A stretch of DNA of 64,000 nt, taken from contig JAPMXV010000009.1 in the NCBI GenBank assembly GCA_026936335.1, positions 62,001 to 126,000 on the forward strand, read 5' to 3'. Positions 42,121 through 53,200 of this stretch are shown here, piece by piece. Within the stretch, counting starts at the first letter, position 1. Every line of letters starts with the position of its first letter. The position numbers and the translations under genes were made by a program. The DNA comes from Mantamonas sphyraenae. Taxonomy: Eukaryota > CRuMs > Mantamonadidae. Below the pieces are notes generated by a model. It worked only from the letters and a program-made list of their open reading frames with translations. It did not search any database and was not told the DNA's origin.

Positions 42121-44895
42121 TTAGTGGTAGCCCCACTCGCCAGATCCCTGGTTCTGCTGGTTGTGCTGCTGTTGCTGCTGCTGGGGCATCTGCTGCATGA
42201 CAAAGCCACCGTAGGCCATCTCCTGGTTGTGCATGGCAAACATGGGCTGTTGGGCAAAGTGCTGCTGCTGGTTGAGCTGCTGCTGTTGCTGCTGGTTGCC
42301 CTGCTGCTGCTGGTTGCCCTGTTGCTGGTTGTTGCTCTGGTGCATCTGCACCTTTTGCTCCTCCTGCAGGTTGTTCTGTTCGTCCATGGAGTTCTGCTTG
42401 TTCAGCTGCTGGTTGTTGACGGGCATTTGCTGGGCGTAGTACGGGTAGGCGTACTGCGGGTTGCTGTACATCATGGGCATGTACGGGTTGTACTGCATCT
42501 GCTGGTTGGGCAGCTGCATCTGGCCGCCGAGCTGCTGGACGCCAGCGTTCTGCTCGTCGTTCTTGGCCTGCTGCTGGTAGTTGTCCAGAGTCTCGTAGGT
42601 GCTACCCGAGGTGTTGTTGCCATCCTGGCTCTGCTGGTTCTGCTGCTCGTAGCCGTTGCCGCCATCCATGGTGTTCATGTACTGCTGCTGTGGCACGTAC
42701 TGCTGCTGCTGCTGCTGCTGTTGGTAGTACTGCTCCATGCCACCACTCTGATCGTATGAGTAGTTGCCCATGCCTGCGTACATGGGCATGGCGTAGTGGT
42801 TGCCGTACGGCATGTGGCTGGCATACATCATCGGCTGTTGCACCTGCTGCACCTGCTGCTGCTGTCCACCTTGGCCCTGGCCACCCTGTTGCACCTGCTC
42901 GTCGACGTCACCCTGGCTGCCGCTGCCCTGGCTACCGCTGCCCTGCATGGGGGCGTACTGGCCGTACATGAGGCCACCGCCAAACATCTGCTGCTGCTGC
43001 GGCTGCTGCATGGACAGCATCTGGTTCTGCTGGAGCATCTGCATCTGCTGCAGCTGCTGTTGCTGGAATTGCGGGTCGTACTGTCCGCCGTAGCCTCCCT
43101 GCGTCTGCATGCCTCCCTGCATGCCTCCGCCGTACATGCCGTAGCCGCCCATGCCCATGTCTGTGTTCTCGCCTTGGACCATCTGCGTGCCGTTGTTCAT
43201 CTGCTGCTGGTTGCCTTGTTGCTCGCCCACCTCTGCGCTGCCTTGGCTGCCTGTGCCGTCGCCGCCGCCCATCACGAGCGATCCCTGGTCGTAGCTCTGG
43301 AACGAAGCGCCGTTGTCGCCAAAGATGCCCATGCCCATGGAGCCAAACGCAACGTTCATGTTGCCCATGTCGATGTCGTGCGGCAGGTTCACCTGTCCGC
43401 CACGCTTGACGTTGCCGTTGTTGCCCTGGAACTGGCCCTGCACCCCCTGTGCTTGGGCATGTCCCTGTGTCTGCTGCTGCTGCGCCTGTTCTACCTGCTG
43501 CTGCACCTGCTGGTTCTGGCTTCCTTGAGTCTGCTGCTCCTGCGTGCCCTGCTGCTCCTGCTGTTGCACCTCACCACCGGCCACCACCTGCGCCTGCTCC
43601 ACGCCCTCCTGTGCGTTCACACCCTTGGATGCGTGTGCACCCGCCTTGTGATGCACCTTTTTGCTTCCTGCTGCGCCGCCCTTGTGGTTTGCCTTGTTTC
43701 CGCCGCGCTGGCTCTGCTGCTGGCCCTGTCCTGCGCGTGTACCCTTGTTGTTGTTGCGTCCCTGGCGTCCCTGCTTGCCCTCTGCGTGGCTGTTGTTCTT
43801 GCCCTTGGCTCCGCTGCTCTCGCTGTTGCCCTGCTGAGCTGCCTGCTGATCCTGCAAGTCGGCCTGTTGGCCTTCCTGGGCCTGTGCCTGCGGCTGGCTT
43901 GCGCGTCCACCCGTGGCCACAAGCTTGTAGGACATCACTCCGCCCTTGCGGCCGCCCTTGTTTGTGTTTTGGCTGGTGTTGGTGTTGTTGTTTGTGTTGG
44001 TGTTGGTGTTGCCCATATTCTTGTTCTTGCTGCTGTTCTGCTGCGCCTGCGACTGTCCCTGTGTGTGCGTCTTTCCATGTCCTGCCTTGTCTCCCGCTGC
44101 TTTGGATCCCTGTCCCGCCTGCTTTCCCTGCGACTGAGGCTGTGCATCGTCCACGCTGTCCTGGCTCTGTCCACCCTGCTGCTGCTGCTGTGCCTGCTGC
44201 TGCCCCTGCTGATGGTTCTTGTTGTTGTTGCGCTTGCCCTTGCGTCCTGTGCCGCTTCCCAGACCCTTGCCACCTTGCTGTTGAGCCTGCGCCTGCGCCT
44301 GCTCCTGATCCACCTGGCTCTTGCCGCCGTTGCCGCTGCTCTCGCCTCCCTGTCCTGTGGTCGCCGTCGACGATTGTGCCTGCTGCTGGATCTTGCGTGC
44401 CAGAGGTGTGCCCGAGCCCCATGCGCCGATGGCTTGGGGCTGTTCGTGGTGCGACGACGACGAGCCTGCCACTCGCTGCTTGCCTGCGCGTGCCTTGCGC
44501 TGCTGCTGCTGGTGTGCATGTTCACCACCCTGATGGTTCTGGTGCTGTTGACGATGCTGCGAGTGCGACTGTCCACGGCACTGCTGCTGGCCGTTGTGGT
44601 TGCGCTCAGACGAGCCGCCCTGCTGCTGCCCTTGCTGCGATCGCTGGCCGCCTTGGCGCCCGCTGTTCTGGCGTTGTCCGCCCTGCTGCTGGCCGCCGCC
44701 CGACTGGGAACGTCCCTGTCCCTGGCTCTGGCCATTGCTGTTGTTGTATCGTCGTCCGCTGTCGCGTCCGTCCCGCGAGTCTGAACGCAGGTTGCTTCGT
44801 CCGCCGTTGCGGTGGCTGCTGTTGCCGCTGCCCTCGTAGCGCCCGTACTGCTTGGGGCCTTTGTTCGACTTGCTTGTCTGTACACGTGTGCGCAT
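42121..44895 (-). CDS. Gln/Asn/Gly-rich prion-like protein, 924 aa
   Basis: No folded domain recognised. From the ATG at 44895 (MRTRVQTSKSNKGPKQYGRY) the first 100 residues are rich in Arg, Gly and Ser with RYEGSGN- and GRR-type patches suggesting RNA binding. The rest is dominated by Gln (CAG-type codon runs), with Gly/Asn in the first half and Gln/Met/Tyr (PYYAQQMP, YGMYGGGMQGGM) in the second. It ends GSGEWGYH. Composition resembles RNA-granule scaffold proteins. It has no stop for 2.8 kb despite low complexity, and no intron is needed. The Gln runs produce long spurious ORFs on the other strand. Confidence 0.75.
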   Translation of the reverse strand: MRTRVQTSKSNKGPKQYGRYEGSGNSSHRNGGRSNLRSDSRDGRDSGRRYNNSNGQSQGQGRSQSGGGQQQGGQRQNSGRQGGQRSQQGQQQGGSSERNHNGQQQCRGQSHSQHRQQHQNHQGGEHAHQQQQRKARAGKQRVAGSSSSHHEQPQAIGAWGSGTPLARKIQQQAQSSTATTGQGGESSGNGGKSQVDQEQAQAQAQQQGGKGLGSGTGRKGKRNNNKNHQQGQQQAQQQQQGGQSQDSVDDAQPQSQGKQAGQGSKAAGDKAGHGKTHTQGQSQAQQNSSKNKNMGNTNTNTNNNTNTSQNTNKGGRKGGVMSYKLVATGGRASQPQAQAQEGQQADLQDQQAAQQGNSESSGAKGKNNSHAEGKQGRQGRNNNKGTRAGQGQQQSQRGGNKANHKGGAAGSKKVHHKAGAHASKGVNAQEGVEQAQVVAGGEVQQQEQQGTQEQQTQGSQNQQVQQQVEQAQQQQTQGHAQAQGVQGQFQGNNGNVKRGGQVNLPHDIDMGNMNVAFGSMGMGIFGDNGASFQSYDQGSLVMGGGDGTGSQGSAEVGEQQGNQQQMNNGTQMVQGENTDMGMGGYGMYGGGMQGGMQTQGGYGGQYDPQFQQQQLQQMQMLQQNQMLSMQQPQQQQMFGGGLMYGQYAPMQGSGSQGSGSQGDVDEQVQQGGQGQGGQQQQVQQVQQPMMYASHMPYGNHYAMPMYAGMGNYSYDQSGGMEQYYQQQQQQQQYVPQQQYMNTMDGGNGYEQQNQQSQDGNNTSGSTYETLDNYQQQAKNDEQNAGVQQLGGQMQLPNQQMQYNPYMPMMYSNPQYAYPYYAQQMPVNNQQLNKQNSMDEQNNLQEEQKVQMHQSNNQQQGNQQQQGNQQQQQQLNQQQHFAQQPMFAMHNQEMAYGGFVMQQMPQQQQQQHNQQNQGSGEWGYH

Positions 44896-44970
44896 GGGGA
44901 TCACGTGTGGGATGCGTGTGTGAGTCGAAACAGTCCTCCTTGTCTGCCTTCTTCCAGACCCCGCCAGAGC

Positions 44971-45590
44971 CTACACGGCCCCAACTCCATTTTCCACCGT
45001 CTCGAAAAATGCGCTCACCTTCTTGCCCACCGACTTCCACTCGCCAGCGTCACCGTCTGCCTCTGTGTGTGTGCAAGCGGTCCATGTGTGGGCCGTGTGG
45101 GGCCGTGCCGTCTCGTGTCAATCGTTTTGTCTCCCATGTGGCGCTGCACTCCGACTCCCGTTTTTTCCAGGCAATTCCCGGGGCCCATTCGCATGCAGAT
45201 CAGCACAAACCCCTCATTCGCCGCACGCCGCCGCCGCCGCTCAGCGCACACTGCCCTATACACGCATGCAGACCTGCAAGTACATCCGTGGTGTCTGTGA
45301 CACGAGTGTGCACATGCCCCGTCTCTCTTCTCGCACGTCGTACCTTCGAGCAGGGCGGTGATGGCCGAGCCGGTGTTGAAGTAGTTCTGCTTCAGTGCAG
45401 CAAGCACCGTGCTTTTGTCGTACGAGTCCCCGACGACCTCCATCACTTTGTTGATCAGCTTCTTGTTCTCCGCAACCTCTGCGTCCAGCGACTCCTGCAT
45501 CGTCTGGCGCTGGCGAAGGGCTTCGGCGACGCGTGGGTCGTCCCGAGCCAGCTGATCGATTTGTGTTTGGCCGGTTGTGTTATTCGACAT
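44971..45590 (-). CDS. small helical protein with UBA-like end, 112 aa
   Basis: Exon 1 is 45344-45590 (MSNNTTGQTQIDQLARDDP) and exon 2 is 44971-45062. The acceptor is a CA run, and the joined frame ends at a TAG. Residues 15-50 form a coiled-coil-like helix (EALRQRQTMQESLDAEVAENKKL). Residues 50-82 (YDKSTVLAALKQNYFNTGSAITALLE) have the helix-turn-helix spacing of a UBA/CUE-type fold. The end is short and hydrophobic (KKVSAFFETVENGVGAV). A further intron donor (AAGGTGAGC) in exon 2 cannot be excluded. Function unknown. Confidence 0.6.
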
Positions 45591-45616
45591 GTGTGTGTGT
45601 GTGTGTATGTGTGTGT
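45591..45616. repeat. (GT)n microsatellite in 5' leader
   Basis: A nearly perfect TG run directly upstream of the ATG of the small UBA-like gene; it would read as CA repeats in its 5' UTR. Confidence 0.8.
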
Positions 45617-45793
45617 TTCTGGTGTTCTATTTAAAAAAACGGAATCCGTACGGATGTTCTGGTGCGCCACGCGCGGCTCAGCCCGCCTCCCAAAATGTGT
45701 GCGTTGTTGGTGGCAGCGGGCTGTTGCACACTCACGATGATGCCGCGCAAACAACAAGCTAAGCTCACCGACCATGGAAACCTCATCACGAAA

Positions 45794-47131
45794 TCACATG
45801 AGCCAATTGGTGCGCTCTGCACGCCTGCTGGCCAGCGGAACACGGTCGGCTGCCTTGCTACGCGAATTCATGGACCGGTAGGAAAACGGGGAGGTGGGAT
45901 CGAGCTCGAGGTCGTCGCCCACATCGTCGCCCACGCAGTCCATGCGCCAGCAGTTGCCTCCAACGCAGCAATCCTGGTTGAGGTGAGTGGCAAAAAAGCG
46001 CCCTGCGTACAGGGTCATGGCGAGCCAGAGAAGGATGAACACGCAGCCGAGGACCCACAACACAGCCACGGGCTCGTTGATAGAGACAATCTCTGTGGCC
46101 GAGCTGTTTGTGGTGAGGACGAGGACGCGATCAATCACGGAACAGACCGCAAGCCAGACCACGTTCAGCAACAGGCAGGAACGCACCGCACGGTACTCGC
46201 CACTGTTGTATGGCGACGCACGCAGGGAGAGGGAGACCAGAGTGACGCTGGACACGAGGATGATCATTCCGGAGAAGAGCTCGTTGCTGATGAGGCTCAC
46301 CAGGCCCACCATGATCATCTTGGTGGTATTGCTGTCCACCACACCTCGCCCTGCCATGGCCCAACTGTCCTCGTCCACCAGTTCCGCCTGCTGACCCATC
46401 ACCGCACTCATGAGGTTGGCGACAAACACAAAGAGCGGCAGACCAAACAACGACACCGCCGCAAACTGCTTGTGCGTACCCTGCCAGCACGACACGCGGC
46501 TGTCGCGTGCCACCAGTCCTGCGCTGTTGCACTCCAGCGCCGCAAACACAATCGAGACCAGCGGGAGGTACAGCAGCGAAAAGACGCGGCCAGCATTCAC
46601 TCCGACGCGCTTTTGCCACCGCTCCGCCTGCACCATGCACCACCGCTTGCCTCCCACGGCCGCCACAAGCACGCAAATACACACGCCCATCAGAACCATC
46701 AGGGACACGTACGCATCGGAAAAGGACACGCCAAAGCGGCTCAGATCCAGGATGGCCAGGCTGGTCGGAATCTCCAGCCCCGCCAGCACGTTTTGTGACT
46801 TGACCACCGGAAAGTACATCAGTTGCAGTGTTTCCACCACACATGCCACCACAACAAACACGTTGTTGCCGTTCAGTTTGCCCCTGTTCCACACCGTGGG
46901 CATCCGACCCAGATCGGCCACAGATTCCAGCATATCGTCGTCCACAGCATGGCTACGCATCCAGTGATCCACCAGTGCCATTACACACACAAAGTACACG
47001 GTCAGAATGAGCTCACCGATGCGGTTGTCCAGCGGCTTCTCCGCAAACAACACCAGCCCCGCAAACAGTCCCGCCATCACCAGTGCCAAAGGCAGTGCCA
47101 CCGTCAATAGCACCTTTTTTGTTGTTTCCAT
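45794..47131 (-). CDS. multipass membrane protein, 445 aa
   Basis: Not assigned to a family. It is intronless, from the ATG at 47131 (METTKKVLLTVALPLALVMAG). There are about nine or ten hydrophobic segments. A central part reads SLLYLPLVSIVFAALECNS, then a Cys-bearing loop VSCWQGTHKQFA, then LFGLPLFVFVANLM. This order (helix, Leu-x-Tyr-x-Pro helix, Cys-containing loop, Gly-x-Pro helix) recurs in the membrane part of the next gene, where HSTLLFLSLAYIWLS precedes a Cys loop and VVGVPLTMVLI. The two may be distant paralogues in tandem. The C-terminal about 55 residues are cytosolic, with Cys pairs and basic residues. Confidence 0.75.
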   Translation of the reverse strand: METTKKVLLTVALPLALVMAGLFAGLVLFAEKPLDNRIGELILTVYFVCVMALVDHWMRSHAVDDDMLESVADLGRMPTVWNRGKLNGNNVFVVVACVVETLQLMYFPVVKSQNVLAGLEIPTSLAILDLSRFGVSFSDAYVSLMVLMGVCICVLVAAVGGKRWCMVQAERWQKRVGVNAGRVFSLLYLPLVSIVFAALECNSAGLVARDSRVSCWQGTHKQFAAVSLFGLPLFVFVANLMSAVMGQQAELVDEDSWAMAGRGVVDSNTTKMIMVGLVSLISNELFSGMIILVSSVTLVSLSLRASPYNSGEYRAVRSCLLLNVVWLAVCSVIDRVLVLTTNSSATEIVSINEPVAVLWVLGCVFILLWLAMTLYAGRFFATHLNQDCCVGGNCWRMDCVGDDVGDDLELDPTSPFSYRSMNSRSKAADRVPLASRRAERTNWLM

Positions 47132-47237
47132 GATGATTGATTGCTAGTGATTGGAGGTGGGTGGGATGGACAGGAGGTGTGCGGAATTCGGGAATGGTGT
47201 GGCCCGCTCGCCGCGGCGCATTCATTCCTCTGTTCCA

Positions 47238-50200
47238 TCACAATGCTTTCTCATCGTTGTCTTCCTGCACTGTGACGACAACATCGTCGTCTGCGACGTC
47301 TGCGGCACCGTCCACCTCACCGTCCACCTCGCCGTCCACCTCACCGTGCGTCTCGGCTGTTTCGTCAACAGGCTCTTCCTTGCTCTTTGCGATCAGAGAG
47401 GCAATTGCCTGGACTTCCCGATGGGCAGACAGCTCGCCATCATCCACACCGGCGTCGACCATTGCAAACACGGCACCCCACTGCCCACGCCCAACCGCCA
47501 TCGCCATTGCCGTCTCATCCGCAAACCTCACGCATGGATTGTGGTACAAGTTTTCACGATCCTCCATCGTCTTTGCAGCCTCTGCACCCAACGCAGGCAC
47601 AAACTCCAGCGCGGCCGCAAAGCCATCTTCGGCCCCAAAGGCAAGCAGTCGATGAAGCACCTTCCAGCCAAGCAGCGCCTGCCCAATGTGTGCCGATGCA
47701 AGCTCTTCACGCAGGTCATCCACATCGTACAACGCAAAAGCGCGCACAAAGGCCGCTGATCCGGCCTTGGGATCTTCTGCCACGTTCAACACAGCTTGGC
47801 GAAGCGTTGCGGGCACAGGCTTCGGCGTGGGCACACACAACTCTTTGTCCACGTCAATTTGCACGCGCGTGTGCAGCTCTCGCCTACGTTTCCAGGCACA
47901 AAGCGAACGTGTGACATCATCTTCAAACTGCTCGTGGTCGCCCCCGCTGATCGCTCGCGACAGTGTCCCGTTTGTTTCGGCCACCTCCGGATGAGCGATG
48001 CATTCCACATGCAAAAGGACACGCTGGTACGCATTGTTCGACTCTTTGTCGCTTCCTTGCTTCAACATCAACTCTCTGGCCAAATCCTGCCCAACTTTTT
48101 CACGCATGGCCAACATCACCAGCGGATAGATGCCACCCACGCCCTTGGTGCGCAGTGCAAACGACAGAGGCGTCTCTTGATCTGTCCACGGTCTGCCCTT
48201 GATCTTTTGGGTGGCGTGTGTGGCAATCGGCTGTCCGGGCGCTGCGCCAGCCTGCGAACGAATCCACGCCACAGCGCTGCTCTGGCCAGTGGCGAGCATC
48301 TCCAAGGCCAACATCGCCGGTGGAAAGTCATCCACATGCACCTCTTCCATCAGCCGCCTCGATGCAAGCTCTGCCCAGCGCTGCATGCGCTGGAGCATCG
48401 GCGTTTGAGCATTCATCAACGCGTCACGTTCGCTTGCAGACACACAGAACTGATCCCCACCCACGTACTCCTCCAGCGAGATTCCAGAAACGCTTTGCAT
48501 GCTCGCCACATCGACCATGCCCACCTCTGCCATTTCGTGTCGCCTGGCCCACAAAATCAGCGCAGGCGTCACCAACTCGCCATCCACGACATCCGCCACC
48601 AGCTTCTCCAACCCCTCCCCTGTTTCAAGGTGCTGCACCCAGGCTGTTTCTACAAGCACCTCCTCGGCCGTGCGCACGCCAAAGTCCTCCACTTCGTCTT
48701 CCACATCCTCGCGTGCGTGAGTGCGCTCTTCCCGCAGCTTGCGCCGCAACCCCTGCTTCCTCCTGCTTCCCTCCTGCGTGCCATCAAACCGAGTCATGCG
48801 TATGGTGTACGCTTTGTCCTTGATCTTTCCCTTGCCCTTGCCCTTGCCGTGGTGCGAAGCATCCTGCTGCCGCGCATCAACTCCTTCTCCGGACACCCCC
48901 TCCTCCTCCAACTCCTTGCCATCCAACACCAACGTGCCCATCTCAACTGTATCGTCGGTAGCCATTGCGGCTGCCAATGCATCACGCATCGTCTCGCCGT
49001 CCAGGACGACAATCCGCTTCGCTTTCTGCTCACCCGCTTCATCGTCGCTGTCCTGTTCGACGTGCATTTCCACAACACGCCTTCCTTGCAAACAATGCAT
49101 GTACATCAATTCTGACTTTGAGAATCCCATCATCTGTGGGATGACAAGATGGAACGTGTGCCACGTCTTTGTCGCTGTTTGCTGCATGTCGTCCCACCTC
49201 TCCAGCATCTTCATGTGCTCCACAGAGGTCAGTTCTCGCAGATTGATGATCTCCTCTGCATGTTCCACCTTCCAGCTCAGGACCATGACGAGCACACCGG
49301 AACCCAGGACGCCGCCGGTGACAAGCAGCACCAGCACGGACACAATGGTGCGGCCAGCCACATCATCTGCTGCCATCTGACTGCTCCCAATGCCCAGCAA
49401 CGCCACAATGCCGTTACCCACGAGCGCAATCAGATCGACACGTGTCGTAGGGCCGGTGTGCGTGCACGAGGTCGGCTCCGCGCGGCAGCGGTGGCGATGA
49501 CACAGGAAAGGGCGGCAGTACGCCACCAAAAACGCATTGGCAAACAAAACACACATCAACAACAGTGCTTGCGTGGTTTCCAGCTCTCCAGTGCCGACAA
49601 AAACGGGAATCACAGATACCAGGATCTTGCGCACCAGCACCGAGGACTCGAACCACCAGAAGCGCGGCTTGTACGCAATATAGAGGAATGAAAATGATTC
49701 GTGGTACAGTCGCTGCGCCTCTGAATCCGTTTCGTCTTGTTTCAGGGGCGTGTGGTCAAACAGATCGTGGCTGCGGCCGTACCAAGTGATCAGCACCATC
49801 GTCAACGGAACGCCCACCACCCAAAGCACAACAAACACAAAACTGACCCCAAACACTCCAGCGTACTCCGGATCATCCAAAGAGCACAAGATTCCCGGCT
49901 GCGCGTCCAAGGACAGCTGGCCGTCCGCCTGCAGCGTGCAATCGTACGGTTCCAGGGTGCGTTCACTCAGCCAGATGTATGCCAGCGACAGAAACAGCAG
50001 TGTCGAGTGCACAATGTGTCCCAACAGTCGGCGGTGAGTCGCGCTACGTAGCCACGGGCGTGCATCCCCTTTGCGTTGCCACGATTTCGTCGCCAGCGCA
50101 CGCGCCGTCTGCACGCCGTACATGATGAGAAACAAGCCCATGAAACCGACCGGTAGCAACACAACCATCAGCCACTTGTCGCCGTACGAGACAGGCACGC

Positions 50201-53200
50201 TGCACTCCGGGTTGATGATGTCGATGTTCAGCACAAGCAAGCCCATCACGTCGCGGAAAATGACCACCAGCTCCTGTGGCCATTTCAAGTCTATGGTTCC
50301 AATCACTGTCATGATCTGAGCAAAGTTGAGGAAAATCACGCTCACACTCGTGACCGACAGGAAGCGTTGTTTGACCCGTGCGGCCGCACTGGCCAACCCG
50401 TAGAACCCGCCAGCCACTAGCGCGGCCAACACCGCCACAATGGTGATGGTGACTCCGTTGTCCACCTGTGGACATTTGATGCAATCTGTGCCCCGTCGAT
50501 AGTAGCGCGGCTCGACGCTGCAGAAGCTGCACGTTCGCCCGACATGGCCTTCTTTGCACTGGCCGTTCCCAATGCAATGCGTAGCCGTGTCGCAAGCTAC
50601 ACACACGCCGGGCGCGTTTGTGTCAGACCACATTCCGGCCGGGCAAAACACGCGCACAGACACATTCTGGCTCCATTGTTGGCGGTTGCCGCCAATCGAC
50701 ACCGCAACCGTGCGCGGGAACGACACTGTCGTCAGGTCGCCGAATCCGGCCACCAACAGATCGCCACGTGTCCCGTTTGTGCCATTGATCACGCTCATGG
50801 GCCCACTGATGTCCACAAAGGGCTCGCCGCGCACGCTTCTCTGCACGCGCGCGCTTTCACTCGTCATGTGCTCGCCAATGGCCGTCACGGGCGTGTTGGT
50901 CACCGAAGCTGAAATTGTGTTCGGGACAACGGCTGTCAGCAGCGCAGGAGAATACATGGTGAAGCCAGAGGCAACAGTGAGAAGGCCCGAGGCATCCGTG
51001 TCCACTTGCAGCGATTGCACCCCTTGAGCCCCTGTCACGGCTGGCGTCACGCAGCGCATTGTGTTTTGGTCAACGTACTGGCCCGTAACTGAGATGCCGG
51101 CCACAATGCAGCGCAGGTTGGCCGCTGGTGAGACGGATGCAGACACGTCGATCACAGTGCCGCCTGTGTTGGGTCCTCTGTCAGGCGTCACTCCACGCAC
51201 ACCACCCGAAGTGAACACCACGCTGCGGCTGAATGTCTGTCCTCCATCCACACTGACACTGACGTCTGCCGGTCCAACCAAGGGAGAGAGAACTGGCAGC
51301 GACACCGTGGCCACCGTGTCGTTGAGGCGCTTTCCCTGCAGGTACACACTGCCACCTGAGAGTTGCACACGCACTGCAATCTCTGCGTCTGTGCCGTTGA
51401 TCGATTGCGTGCTGGTGAACAACCCGGTTCCAAACAGCGTCAAGTTGCCCATTGCCAGATTGCTCAGTCCCGCTGGTTGGACAGAGTCCAGGTGCACAAG
51501 GTCGCTGTACGACAGCATGCTGTACGTAGCGTTGGTTGGTGCGTAGTTTGTGCTGTTCGCACTGATGAACGAGACGTTGCACACGCGCAGCGGTACGGCC
51601 GACGCAGGCACGGTCGCATGCACAGTCGTGTTGTCCACCACCATCCCTGGAAACGAAAGCGACGAGCCGGTGCCGTTCATCAAGCGCACAGTAACCTGTG
51701 TGCCTGTTTCAGCAAACCCATCACCCGTCACCATGATGCTCGTGGCTTGCGTGAACAAACCTGCGGTTGGAGTGACCCCGTCCACTCGTTCTCCGGACAG
51801 TTGGAACACATCTTCCACATCCTTGCCGTTCTGTGCCAAAGAAATGGAGATGCCGCGCACAATCACGCTACGAGGAAGCGACACCGTCTGGAATTCGTAG
51901 TGGGTGCCCGTGAACACAGCCGACGCCTCACCACGACCTTTCCCTTGGTTGAAATCATTCACATACTCAAAAAAGACCTTTGCGATGCCGCCCGAGCGGA
52001 TGAAGCCAACACCCGAGATCCGTACGGTCCCCACAGTGTCTGCCGGCCACAGTGAAACGTCCGTGATGGAGGCTCCAGCAAACGTCTCCACAATGGTTTC
52101 GTTCGTGTGCGTCGTACTCCACAGGCTTGATCCATGCATCACTCGCACCATGTAGCGTCCGGAGCCCACTCCCGGGAACCGCGCCGGTGTGAAGGTCGCC
52201 TTCAGGTTCCTTGGATTCCTCAGGTTGCCGCACGACGCTGTCACGTTCACCAAAGGTGGATCAGTGACAGGATCACGTCGTTGGATGCGAGCCAGTGAGA
52301 GGAACACGGGCTCAACACACGCCTCCCTCATTGCGATCTCCATGGTGACGGGGCGGTCAAATGGGACCTTGTTCGGCGACAAAAGAGCAACCGGGTACGT
52401 GTAGCCATTTGCTACTGCAATGCCAATCACCCAAACTACCAACAGACCCATGATGAGCACACCCGTGGCCACGTCGGCGGGCGAGAAGTAGTCGTCGTCG
52501 TTGCCCGACAACCTGTGCTCCTCCATCTCCCAATCATTGGGCATCACGTCGTACACCAGTGCCAGCACATACACACCTGTGGCGACGTAGATCACCCACG
52601 CAAAGCTCAGAGCCCACGCAAAGTCGAGTTGAAACTCTGTCGACAAATCGTCAGGAACGGCGGCAAGCAGCATCGCCGGAAGGGCCACCATGGGCGTGAA
52701 AAATGGAAGCAACACAACGGGCTCGATGCTGAGGTCCTTTGCTGTGGATACCTGCGCTGTGGCGCGCCAGAAATGGACCAACCAGGCAATGACGCCGAGC
52801 ACAAACGCGCAAACACTGACGGCTCCCAGGAGGAAGGTTTGCGCAAAGCCCGACGCCACCACAGTCAAGCATGCGCTCACAACGGGGACGGCCAACGAGC
52901 TTCCCACTGCTTGGTTGATGAGAAGAGGCACCGGAAGCCAGGGAAGCAACGTCTCAAACCCAACGAGCACGAGCAGAACGACAAAGGCGGGAGATGCCGC
53001 TTCCACCGCAGGCAAGCTCAGCGCGTACAGAGCCAGAGGGACAGAAGCCCAGGCATTCAACAACCGAATGACCATTTCGTCTTCGAGGGTGCTGTTTGCG
53101 GTGATGCTGCAACACAAGCAGAGTGGCGCCAAAACCACGCCCACAATCCCCGCCGCAGACCCGGCATCGGTGGCAACAGCGCACGCCACAATGCCACACA

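Noticed and set aside
42796-45740. Plus-strand open frames of 662 and 763 codons opposite the Gln-rich gene
   Set aside because: CTG runs read as Leu, Cys or Ala without stops. No domain, and they run across the neighbouring gene's splice sites.
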